Assembly: GCA_021789755.1 (NCBI GenBank)
Contig: JAJYJD010000004.1
Span: forward strand, 1-32,314
DNA: 32,314 nt
From: Bacteroidota bacterium
Lineage (GTDB): Bacteria; Bacteroidota; Ignavibacteria; Kryptoniales; JAKASW01
Direction: 5' to 3'
The notes beneath the pieces were generated by a model. It was given only the letters and a program-made list of their open reading frames with translations, did no database searches and was not told the origin of the DNA. Position numbers and translations under genes: made by a program. This document shows positions 8,309 through 15,718 of the stretch, one piece after another. Position 1 is the first letter of the stretch. Each line of letters starts with the position of its first letter.

Positions 8309-8740
8309 TTACCTTTTCTTGAACGGCGGTTGCTTCGGAGCGACGGGCGGATGTTCCTGGAGCAGCTGCATCACCGCCTGGATGCTCTTCTCAAGCTGCT
8401 GGTCCGTTCCCTTGCCGGGCTGTGCCGGATCTTCCACGACCCTGTAATCGGGATCGACGCCGTATCCTTCCTGGAACCACCTCCCGTCAGGTGTGTACAT
8501 CCTGAATGTCGGGACGGTTACGGATCCTCCGTCTATCAAATCCGGCTCACAGGCATGCTCTTATCTAGTTTCTGGTCCGGTCCGATGCCAGTGATGAAGA
8601 ACGACGGCTCTTTCAGCGATTCCCGCAAAGTCTATTCCAACCTCGTTGGTTTTCTCCTCGAGTTTCTTCTCATCCTTCTTCTTCGGCTTTCCATTATTTC
8701 CCTGCTCTTCGGTAGTGGCTCGGTTTGGATCTAACCGCAA
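8309..8740 (-). pseudogene. Remnant of a tricorn-like (S41 family) protease
   Basis: Two pieces of one protein family lie next to each other. The segment at 8309-8550 encodes the extreme C-terminus of tricorn-type S41 peptidases (LIDGGSVTVPTF, DGRWFQEGYGVDPDYRV, then GKGTDQQLEKSIQAV). Just upstream on the same strand, about 8600-8740, a lysine/glutamate-rich linker followed by VGIDFAGIAERAVVL resembles the segment after the tricorn beta-propellers. The PDZ and catalytic regions expected between them (several hundred residues) are missing, and stops and a frame change separate the pieces. This is best read as a gene reduced by a large internal deletion. The family match is from motif recognition and was not verified by alignment. 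Confidence 0.65.
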
Positions 8741-9167
8741 ATGCCGAATTGCGGCATCCCGTATATCCTTCTGTAATTTTAATGTACGGGAGACACCAAG
8801 GCGCAAAGAAGAAAATATATAATTCCCATGGAAGGGCTGTATTCCAGAGACACCAGGAAAACGTGCTGTTGCATTCAGACACAGCTTTGAACCGCATTGC
8901 GTCCCGGTTGCATATCCATGGGAGAATGTTATTTCACTTTGCGGTTCGGGCCTCTGCGGTGAGACCCGCGAATTGAAACTGAGCCGGTGTCCAGTATTGA
9001 CGACCCGCTTTACAGATCGTTCCCGTGTGTAGAGTGAATTACTTTCACCTTCTCTCCAGCAATTGTGCCGCCGCATTCTGCTCTTTCAAAAATTTCTTTG
9101 ACAACCGGCAGAAATAAGTCTTCTTTCTCCTCGATGTCAAATGTCCCGATGACGCACGGCAAATCCC
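8741..9167. repeat. Non-coding stretch with two degenerate inverted repeat copies
   Basis: No convincing gene is present. GAGACACCAAGGCGCAAAG near 8790-8808 and, in opposite orientation, CACTTTGCGG followed by CCTCTGCGGTGAG near 8936-8964 look like diverged copies of one short repeat facing each other about 130 bases apart. Another AGAGACACCAGG occurs near 8848. The open frame across this region reads like translated repeat and has no family resemblance. Confidence 0.35.
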
Positions 9168-9590
9168 TCAATTATTTTTCGCGCCCTGGTTAATCCACTG
9201 CTGGATGGTCTGAATATCGGATTGAGACAGCGCCGGCTTATTGTATGGCATGCGCACACCGCTGATCAATGGGCTCCCAGTTATTTTCAAGTAAAGGTAG
9301 CTGCTGTCGGCATTGAAAGGGTCGACTCGTTTGTATGCGGGCTCTTCGTGACTTGTGATGTTGACGGTGTAGCTGTATGCATCGCCGGCGGTCAAGTTTT
9401 GCCCCTGCTGGGGGCTGGAGCCGGCATGGCATCCCGAGAGTGCGCAATTTGCCGTGAAGATTGGCTGTACCTGGCTCGCAAAGCTTATTGTCGTGTCCGA
9501 TGAAGAGGGGCCGGACGGGTTGCTGCTGGAAGAGGATTTCGAGCAGGAAGCAAGCGCCACGGTGATCAAGGCTGCTACGGCGATTTTCAT
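9168..9590 (-). CDS. Lipoprotein with a CX4CH cytochrome-like motif (paralogue of the gene at 9979)
   Basis: The 140-residue product has a lipoprotein signal, MKIAVAALITVALASC, so it should be anchored by lipid at the lipobox cysteine. After a serine-rich linker comes FASQVQPIFTANCALSGCH. Its CX4CH spacing is one residue longer than a normal haem c site, as in the cytochrome-like domains of some Planctomycetes and Bacteroidota. A later MPYNKPALSQ could give the distal methionine, and the end (IQTIQQWINQGAKNN) is typical of small cytochrome c folds. Whether haem is attached is not certain. The start at 9590 follows AAGGAAAA and directly precedes the signal peptide; an in-frame start at 9617 was rejected. 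It is divergent from its paralogue. Confidence 0.85.
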   Translation of the reverse strand: MKIAVAALITVALASCSKSSSSSNPSGPSSSDTTISFASQVQPIFTANCALSGCHAGSSPQQGQNLTAGDAYSYTVNITSHEEPAYKRVDPFNADSSYLYLKITGSPLISGVRMPYNKPALSQSDIQTIQQWINQGAKNN

Positions 9591-9978
9591 GCATTTTTCC
9601 TTTTCGAGCCACAACAACCGATGACGCTGTCAAAGTTTCCCGGAAGGTGTGACGGCTACATCAAAAGGTGCTGGTTGTGAGGACAGAACGGAAGAATATT
9701 GCGACGAAGGTTCAGTCAGGAATACCGATGCGCCTGAGGTTTGAGCAGCGACGCCTCGGAAGATTCAGCCGTTTCCTTTGCATGACGTAGACTATCGGCG
9801 CCGGCTCAATCGGCTTCGGGTCGACGTTCGATACCGCCATGTAGAAGCTGAATGCGAAAAAGAAGACAAGAGCTCTCATTGAATAAATTTAAGAAATTAT
9901 CTTCCTTTTTTTAAGCCAATTAATCCGAGGTACGGATTCCTGTCATTGATTCGGAAATCTGGAATATTAAATTAGGCT
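9591..9978. other. Intergenic region between divergent CX4CH lipoprotein genes
   Basis: This 388-base region should hold promoters for both lipoprotein genes. It contains a possible small minus-strand gene (listed separately) and an inverted repeat, AATCCG (9922-9927) and CGGATT (9933-9938) with a 5-base spacer, about 40 bases before the plus-strand start. The repeat could be an operator, but the evidence is slight. Confidence 0.45.
9712..9879 (-). CDS. Possible small protein with signal-like N-terminus
   Basis: A 55-codon frame begins MRALVFFFAFSFYMAVSNVD, which looks like a signal peptide or single membrane helix, and continues into a proline-containing and then arginine-rich tail. I recognise no family and see no ribosome binding site upstream. 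It may be a real small exported protein or a chance frame in the intergenic region between the two lipoproteins. Confidence 0.3.
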   Translation of the reverse strand: MRALVFFFAFSFYMAVSNVDPKPIEPAPIVYVMQRKRLNLPRRRCSNLRRIGIPD

Positions 9979-10398
9979 ATGAAATATCTCTACACTTCTC
10001 CTCTCTTTGTCGGTGCCGTGCTTGCCATCGCTCTCTCTTCTTGCAAGAACGTGGTCGGTCCCTCGACCGGGGCTGGCATTTTCTTCCCGGATACGGGCAC
10101 CATCAGTTATTCAAGGTACGTTCAACCGCTCTTCGACCAAACGTGTGCCACGTATGATTGTCACGATCAGGCCACGGGGAATAACGGGAATCTCGATCTC
10201 ACGGATCAAAACAGCTACTTCAGCCTGACAGGGACAGGGTATATAAACACGCGCGGAGACACGACGCACTGTATACTGCTGCAGGCAATAAAGGGACAGT
10301 TGACCCCTAGAATGCCTCTTCCTCCATACCCCAGGCTGACTCCCAATCAGATTTCGGGGATCACGAGATGGGTGGCGCAAGGAGCCAAGTATAACTAG
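9979..10398 (+). CDS. Lipoprotein with a CX4CH cytochrome-like motif (paralogue of the gene at 9168)
   Basis: The 139-residue product starts with a lipoprotein signal ending IALSSC. The core motif YVQPLFDQTCATYDCH again has CX4CH spacing. RMPLPPYPRLT provides a candidate distal methionine, and ITRWVAQGAKYN closes the domain exactly like its neighbour. The two proteins are clearly related but diverged, which points to an old duplication followed by specialisation. The likely role is electron transfer or an accessory redox function at the membrane surface. No electron-transfer partner gene is next to the pair, so the pathway is unknown. Confidence 0.85.
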   Translation: MKYLYTSPLFVGAVLAIALSSCKNVVGPSTGAGIFFPDTGTISYSRYVQPLFDQTCATYDCHDQATGNNGNLDLTDQNSYFSLTGTGYINTRGDTTHCILLQAIKGQLTPRMPLPPYPRLTPNQISGITRWVAQGAKYN

Positions 10399-10575
10399 AA
10401 ATGCATGAGTCTGGCGCGGTGAGCGCTTACAAGCCTGCAGGCGACAATCAACACTATCCGGATGTTTGCCCTTACTCTTACCGATATCAGGAGCCTTTGC
10501 GAAATCTCTCACGACGAACAAGTTCTGGACAGCCGGGTCTCCCCGCAGGCCGCGCGCAATCCGGTTTCCTTTCGA

Positions 10576-10824
10576 TCAGCGGAACATATCGTTCATCTCG
10601 CCGACGATCTTCATCTGAGCACGCAGTTCTTCCAGCTGCGCAGTAAGCTGCTCCTTGTGTTCCCGCTCCATCTTTGCCAATGAAAGGAAGAATTCACTCA
10701 CCCTCGTGTCGCAAGCCAGCTCGGCGGCGTGCAAATACTTTTCCTCGGACTCGATCTCACTCCCGATAGCTTCCTCGAGAATCGAAATTATTGTCTGCCT
10801 GATTTCGGGTTCACCATTCGCCAT
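10576..10824 (-). CDS. Small ferritin-like (half-rubrerythrin) protein
   Basis: The 82-residue protein is predicted to be two long helices. The iron-binding pattern of rubrerythrin-type ferritins is visible once: glutamates E27/E28 in ESEEKYLHAAE and the ExxH motif E53-H56 in MEREHKEQL. A full ferritin-like site needs two such helix pairs, so the protein should dimerise to form the four-helix bundle, as encapsulated ferritins do. It starts 10 bases after the beta-gamma oxidoreductase gene and has a good AAGGAGA site, so it is the last gene of that operon. It may protect oxygen-sensitive iron-sulfur enzymes by handling iron or peroxide; this is inference. No encapsulin shell gene is in the window. 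Confidence 0.75.
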   Translation of the reverse strand: MANGEPEIRQTIISILEEAIGSEIESEEKYLHAAELACDTRVSEFFLSLAKMEREHKEQLTAQLEELRAQMKIVGEMNDMFR

Positions 10825-10834
10825 AATCGTCTCC

Positions 10835-12181
10835 TTAAATTCCTCCGACGACGTTTTCTATTATCGACAGCAGCTCCTCGGGTTTGTTCTGCATCGCAGC
10901 AACGTCCTGGAACGCCAGCATCGGGAGCATACCTGTAGTTTTTGCAGCCGTAAGTATTCCCGCGAAGGCCGCCCCCGCCGGCAGATATTTCTTTCTGAGC
11001 GGCAGCTTCACGACTTTCCCCGCGCACGCAGGAAGCGTGAGGGTGTCATCCGCAATGACCAGTGTATCTGCATCGGCACTTCTGAATGTCCCTTTTGCCT
11101 CCAACTCCCGCACTCCATCTTCCGACACGACGACCACGATGTCGGGCGTGTCGATACCGGTATAGAAGATTTCGTCCCGCGATATGACGACCTCCGAGAG
11201 TGAGAATCCCGTTCCCTGTGTGACCGGATTGTCGTTCTTCTGAGTGGCGTTGGCGCCCGAGAGTACTGCCGCCTGCATGAGCATATACGACGCGAATTGC
11301 ACGCGCTCTCCAGCCGTTCCGCCTATAACGAAGCCGATCCTTTTCTCGAGCGCATTCTCATAACGGGGCTCAATTTCGGTCACCCTGGCTGCCGGCACAG
11401 GCCCCGAGAACTTTTCTCTGTATGAAACTCCAAACTCTTTTCTGTTCCGCCGGTTCACCAGTACACCGAGTTCGGCAACGGTACCGGGATCTATTTCCGC
11501 GAGCTTGTTTCCGCGAATTACGTTGCCGCGGACGGCATACTCCGTACACAGTTCCAGCACTTCGACAAGCGCAAAACCCGGATGGTTTATCGCTTGCGCA
11601 ATCGTCTCGGCGAGATCGGCATCGGTCGCCGTCTTCCTTGCCAGGAAGCCCGCGTTCGCGCCCTTCAAGATCGCCAGCAAATCGACCGGCGGTATAATGT
11701 TTCCTCCGGGCGTCGTGGCGGTGACGAAGTTGAGCGGCGAAAAACTGGAGTTCTGCCCGCCGGTCATCCCGAAAAGGAAATTGTTGTAGAGGACAACCGT
11801 AACATCGACGTTCATCTGGGCAGCGTTGATGAGATGAAGGAGACCTATCATCGCACCGCCGTCTCCGATCACGACGATATTTTTAAGCTTGGAATCTGCC
11901 AGGATCGAATCGGCTATTTCCACACCTGTCGAGAACGCCGTCGACCTGCCGTGAGTCGTGTGGAGCGAATGTACGCCCTCGAACAACGAATCGATAAGTC
12001 CGACACATCCTATGTCGCTTGTAATATTCACATGCCGCGCTTCCAGATCCAGCCTGACAAGTGCCGTGTTTATAGCGTTCGTAATGTGATGGTGACCGCA
12101 CCCTTTACAGAACGGGAACTTCTCCCCCACCTTTAGATATGTTTTGTTTATCTTCGAGCTTTGTGCCGCGACCTCAGACAT
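10835..12181 (-). CDS. 2-oxoacid:ferredoxin oxidoreductase, fused beta and gamma subunits
   Basis: The 448-residue protein joins two subunits that are usually separate. Residues 1 to about 230 are the thiamine diphosphate-binding beta subunit, with the cluster cysteines C25 and C28 in FPFCKGCGHH, the diphosphate motif VVIGDGGAMIG and LYNNFLFGMTGGQ. After a linker, about 265-448 is a gamma domain, with GFVIGGTAGERVQFASYML and LSEVVIS. With the alpha subunit encoded 10 bases upstream it should oxidatively decarboxylate a 2-oxoacid with coenzyme A and reduce ferredoxin. The substrate could be 2-oxoglutarate or a branched-chain 2-oxoacid; sequence alone does not settle it. No delta ferredoxin domain is present, so it may share the one from the adjacent enzyme. 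Confidence 0.92.
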   Translation of the reverse strand: MSEVAAQSSKINKTYLKVGEKFPFCKGCGHHHITNAINTALVRLDLEARHVNITSDIGCVGLIDSLFEGVHSLHTTHGRSTAFSTGVEIADSILADSKLKNIVVIGDGGAMIGLLHLINAAQMNVDVTVVLYNNFLFGMTGGQNSSFSPLNFVTATTPGGNIIPPVDLLAILKGANAGFLARKTATDADLAETIAQAINHPGFALVEVLELCTEYAVRGNVIRGNKLAEIDPGTVAELGVLVNRRNRKEFGVSYREKFSGPVPAARVTEIEPRYENALEKRIGFVIGGTAGERVQFASYMLMQAAVLSGANATQKNDNPVTQGTGFSLSEVVISRDEIFYTGIDTPDIVVVVSEDGVRELEAKGTFRSADADTLVIADDTLTLPACAGKVVKLPLRKKYLPAGAAFAGILTAAKTTGMLPMLAFQDVAAMQNKPEELLSIIENVVGGI

Positions 12182-12191
12182 TGACTATTCC

Positions 12192-13325
12192 TCAGTTCCT
12201 TGATGATATGGCTTTTTCTATTTCGGCGGGCGTTATCATCCTGCCCACTCCGTTCACTCCCGTTATCTCCTTAGAGGGAAACAACCGCGCAATCTGACTC
12301 CGGTACAGACCTGTCATATTCTCCTCGACCACAACGATCCTCTTCGCCTTGCCGGCCGCATCGGTGATCTCGTTTTCCGGAATCGGGAAAAGTGTCTTCA
12401 AGTTACAGAATGCGACACGTTCTCCTTTCATGCGCAAGTTTGCCACCGCTTCTCTCGCAGTGCGTGCACTTATGCCGTAGCTGAATACAATGGTCTCAGG
12501 TTTAGCAGGCGAGTCGATTTCAAGCGTGGTTATTTCGTGTGACCTTGAGGAAACCTTCTCCTGCAGGTGTCTCAAAACCTCGACCGTCTCGGGAGAATTC
12601 TTCTGGAGCCGTCCCGCCATGTCGTGAGCGGAACCGGTGACAGTCACCTTCTCGGTTCCACCGATAGGCGCGAAATCCGGCACGTCGTTTCTTTCCGCAA
12701 GTGAATATGTCCTGAATGTCTCGCCGTCTGTCCTGTTGAACTCTTTTCGTTCCACAGTAATCACAGAAGGAAGAGCGGAATAATCGACATTCTCCGAAGT
12801 CATTGCCACTTCCTTGTCGGTCAAAAGAATCACCGGAGTCCTCAGCCTCTCCGCAACGTTGAAAGCATGTATCGTAAGCTCATAGGCCTCGACAGGAGTT
12901 GAAGGCGAATAGACGGGAATGGCGTAGCCGCCTGCGATTGAGTTGCCGACGAAGAGGACGTCACCCTGACCGCCCTGTGTGGCACCGCCGGTACTCGGGC
13001 CGAGCCGCTGAACAAGGGCGATGACCAGCGGCGTTTCCGTCATGACGGCATACTGGAGAGTCTCGACCATAAGTGAGAAGCCGGGACCCGATGTTGCAGT
13101 CATTGCCTTGAAACCGCGCTGCGATGCGCCCACGCAATACGCCAGAGCCGATATCTCGTCCGGGGAGCTTATCGCGACGTCTCCCCGCTTCGGGAGCTCG
13201 TCGATCATAAACTTGTAAATGCCGGAGGCAGGTGTTATGGGATAGCCGGCGAAGAACCTGCACCCGGCGGCCACCGCCCCCTCACCGATCATCTGGTTTC
13301 CGTTTCTGATTCTAAATAGCGGCAT
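12192..13325 (-). CDS. korA: 2-oxoacid:ferredoxin oxidoreductase, alpha subunit
   Basis: The 377-residue protein is the pyrimidine-binding alpha subunit of a 2-oxoacid oxidoreductase. Signature features are FFAGYPITPASGIY near the start, the glutamate in SSPDEISALAYCVGAS, and TATSGPGFSLMVETLQYA. The C-terminal transketolase-like half (VFSYGISARTAREAVANL to KRIVVVEENMTGLY) is complete. It has a strong GGAGATTTA site before its ATG. It follows porB after 119 bases and precedes the beta-gamma fusion. The symbol reflects the family (KorA/VorB-like); substrate specificity is not established. Confidence 0.9.
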   Translation of the reverse strand: MPLFRIRNGNQMIGEGAVAAGCRFFAGYPITPASGIYKFMIDELPKRGDVAISSPDEISALAYCVGASQRGFKAMTATSGPGFSLMVETLQYAVMTETPLVIALVQRLGPSTGGATQGGQGDVLFVGNSIAGGYAIPVYSPSTPVEAYELTIHAFNVAERLRTPVILLTDKEVAMTSENVDYSALPSVITVERKEFNRTDGETFRTYSLAERNDVPDFAPIGGTEKVTVTGSAHDMAGRLQKNSPETVEVLRHLQEKVSSRSHEITTLEIDSPAKPETIVFSYGISARTAREAVANLRMKGERVAFCNLKTLFPIPENEITDAAGKAKRIVVVEENMTGLYRSQIARLFPSKEITGVNGVGRMITPAEIEKAISSRN

Positions 13326-13444
13326 TAAATCTCCTTTTGTTCCTGGGCGCCCCTTACGAAGTCATCATATTCAAACCAACTCCGAGGGAACGCCGACTCA
13401 CACTTTGCGAATATCATCTCCAAGAACCGCAGTCCTGGAAGAAT

Positions 13445-14428
13445 CTATTTTTGCCTGCTTCGCACCTTTGTCGCGGCGCGCTTGGTGCGCGATGATTCTT
13501 TTTCCTTCTGCGGCGCGGCTTTCTTCAAGTGCTCCGCGCCCTTCGTAGATGCCAGTCTGACCGACAGTCTTTCCCAATCTTCGTCGACATATTTTTGAAT
13601 CTCTTCGATTTGATCTTCTCGCAGATGCCTGAACCTTCCCTGCATCCTGATATAATCGCGCACAGGGGTTCCTGCGGGCTGCCTCGACAACCTGTAGTCT
13701 ACACCGTCAAAAACCTCGAGAAGCGGGAAGACCCTGCTTTCGATCGCCATGCGCGAAATCTTTATCGAATCCTCCGGCTCAAATTTCCATCCGGGAGGAC
13801 ACGGCGAAAAGACATGTATGAATCGGAAACCGCTGATGTCTTTGGCCCTCTGAATCTTTGCTATCATGTCGTCAGGATAGGCGACGCTGGCAGTCGCAAG
13901 ATACGGTATTCGATGAGCGGCAAGAACTTCCACAATATTCTTCTTCTTCTCGGCCTTCGGCGACTCAGCAGGAGTCGTTGTCGTCCAGGCACCGAAAGGT
14001 GTAGCGGAGCTCCGCTGAATACCGGTGTTCATGTACGCTTCGTTGTCGTAACAAATGTAAATGAAATCTTCATTTCGCTCAGCCGCGCCCGAAAGTGCCT
14101 GGAAGCCTATGTCGAAAGTCCCTCCATCGCCGGCAAATGCAACGACAGTGGTCTCGTGGTCGCCCTGCGCCTCGAGTCCCGCCTTGACCCCGCTCGCCGT
14201 CGAAGCGGCAGTCTCGAAAGCCGTGTGAAACACCGGTACGCCTGCAGCCGAATACGGGACCGGCCCGTCTATGACGGACCAGCAGCACGCCGGAATAACA
14301 ACGATAACTTTCCTACCGAGCGCTTTGAGCATGTATCGCATCGTCAGAGTGCCGCCACAGCCCGGACACGCGAAATGACCGGGTGCAAGAATTTCTTCCG
14401 GAGGCAACTGATACTTTATCTGTCCCAT
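13445..14428 (-). CDS. porB: Pyruvate:ferredoxin oxidoreductase, beta subunit
   Basis: The 327-residue protein is the thiamine diphosphate-binding subunit of pyruvate:ferredoxin oxidoreductase, which makes acetyl-CoA, CO2 and reduced ferredoxin. Iron-sulfur cysteines appear in FACPGCGG (C21, C24) and IPACCWS. The diphosphate site is VAFAGDGGTFDIGFQALSGA, followed by YDNEAYMNTGIQRS. Residues from about 300 onward form a lysine/arginine/serine-rich tail not seen in most homologues, similar in style to the tail on SucD in this window. It begins 3 bases after porA, so the two are translationally linked. Confidence 0.95.
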   Translation of the reverse strand: MGQIKYQLPPEEILAPGHFACPGCGGTLTMRYMLKALGRKVIVVIPACCWSVIDGPVPYSAAGVPVFHTAFETAASTASGVKAGLEAQGDHETTVVAFAGDGGTFDIGFQALSGAAERNEDFIYICYDNEAYMNTGIQRSSATPFGAWTTTTPAESPKAEKKKNIVEVLAAHRIPYLATASVAYPDDMIAKIQRAKDISGFRFIHVFSPCPPGWKFEPEDSIKISRMAIESRVFPLLEVFDGVDYRLSRQPAGTPVRDYIRMQGRFRHLREDQIEEIQKYVDEDWERLSVRLASTKGAEHLKKAAPQKEKESSRTKRAATKVRSRQK

Positions 14429-14431
14429 CGC

Positions 14432-15718
14432 TCACACTCCCTCAGATTTCATTCGTCCACCGGGGCCTTCAGGTATCGGAGGCTCCTCTTGTCCGGCAGA
14501 ATCGCTTTTCAGACTTATCCAGATAGTCTCTCTTTCAGGTTCGTCATGATTCAGTAGATAGGAGAAGATCTCCTTGATGGTCTCCGGTGTAATGTCACGT
14601 CCGCCGAGTCCCGCGATGAATCCGAACAGGCTCGGCCTGACGGGCGCATTATAAAGGACCGCTTTCGTTTCCTGGTAGATGATTCCGGTCGCACCGAACG
14701 AAATGTTCCGATCCATGACGCCGATCTTCTTGACTCTCTGTGCGAGTGCGCGTATCTCGTCGACCGGGAACGGCCTGAAAGCCCTGAGCTTCATCAGGCC
14801 CACCGGGAATCCCATACTTCTCAGCTCATCGACCGCGATGCGGGCCGTACTCACCGCGGTGGCCGATGTCAGCAACACAACCTCGGCATCTTCGGTGAAA
14901 TACTCTTCGACAAGTCCGCCGTATGAACGTCCAAATTTAGCAGAGAACTCCAGGTCGACGTCCCGTATGACTGCCCGCGCGTCTTCCATCGCCTGGAACA
15001 ACTTATACCGCATCTCCATGTATGCATCGGGTCCGATAAGAGCTCCGAAAGCTTTCGGGTCCGCGGTGTCGACCTTGAACAATGCCTTTCGGGCCGGGAG
15101 AAACTCGTCGACAACCTCCTGCTTCGGAATTGCGACCGGCTCGGATGTATGGCTCAAAACGAAAGCATCCAGGTTAATCATGACGGGTAACGAAACCGTC
15201 TCGGCGATCTTATATGCCTGCAGAACCGTATCCATTACTTCCTGATTGCTCTCGGCGTAGAATTGAAGCCAGCCAGTGTCGCGCTGGGAAAGACTGTCGT
15301 TGTGGTCGACGTATATCGACCACGGCGGCGCCATCGCGCGGTTGACGTTGACCATGACAATGGGAAGCCTGCTTCCCGCCGCCCAGTGCAGAAGCTCGTG
15401 CATCAGCGCGAGTCCCTGAGAAGATGTGGCGGTGAACGCCCTCGCTCCACTTATGGATGAACCGATGCAGCAAGCCATGGCCGAATGTTCCGATTCGACC
15501 TTTATAAATTTCGCCTGGAGCTCGCCGCCGCTTACGATTTCTGACAACTTCTCGACCACGCTGGTCTGAGGAGTTATCGGGTAGGCTGCAATTACCTGTA
15601 CGCGCGCGAGTTTCACGGCGTAAGACGCAGCGTGAGTCCCCTCTATTACAAGAACTCTGTCGACGGACGGGTGGAGGAGACCTCCGTTTCCATTGCTCTT
15701 ACTCATCCTGTTGATCAT
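14432..15718 (-). CDS. porA: Pyruvate:ferredoxin oxidoreductase, alpha subunit
   Basis: The 428-residue protein carries the alpha-subunit signature AAYPITPQTSVVEKL, the glutamate in KVESEHSAMACCIGSS, and RAFTATSSQGLALMHELLHW. The DHNDSLSQRDTGWLQFYAES stretch is typical of PorA. I chose the ATG at 15718, whose ATGA overlaps the stop of the upstream GltD-PorD gene, with GAGGAGG ten bases before it. An ATG four codons later (15706) is an alternative. A longer in-frame start at 15808 would give an arginine-rich leader inside the previous gene and is unlikely. Confidence 0.94.
   Translation of the reverse strand: MINRMSKSNGNGGLLHPSVDRVLVIEGTHAASYAVKLARVQVIAAYPITPQTSVVEKLSEIVSGGELQAKFIKVESEHSAMACCIGSSISGARAFTATSSQGLALMHELLHWAAGSRLPIVMVNVNRAMAPPWSIYVDHNDSLSQRDTGWLQFYAESNQEVMDTVLQAYKIAETVSLPVMINLDAFVLSHTSEPVAIPKQEVVDEFLPARKALFKVDTADPKAFGALIGPDAYMEMRYKLFQAMEDARAVIRDVDLEFSAKFGRSYGGLVEEYFTEDAEVVLLTSATAVSTARIAVDELRSMGFPVGLMKLRAFRPFPVDEIRALAQRVKKIGVMDRNISFGATGIIYQETKAVLYNAPVRPSLFGFIAGLGGRDITPETIKEIFSYLLNHDEPERETIWISLKSDSAGQEEPPIPEGPGGRMKSEGV

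Noticed and set aside
8561..9076. 171-codon minus-strand frame upstream of the protease relic
   Set aside because: Only its last part resembles the tricorn linker. The first two thirds are translated repeat with no family features, so it was not called as a gene.
10433..10442. GCCTGCAGGC palindrome downstream of the plus-strand lipoprotein
   Set aside because: A 10-base perfect palindrome of restriction-site type is expected by chance at this scale. There is no T-run and no clear gene relation.
13529..14557. 342-codon plus-strand frame opposite porB
   Set aside because: It is a shadow of the porB codon pattern on the other strand and has no recognisable domain.
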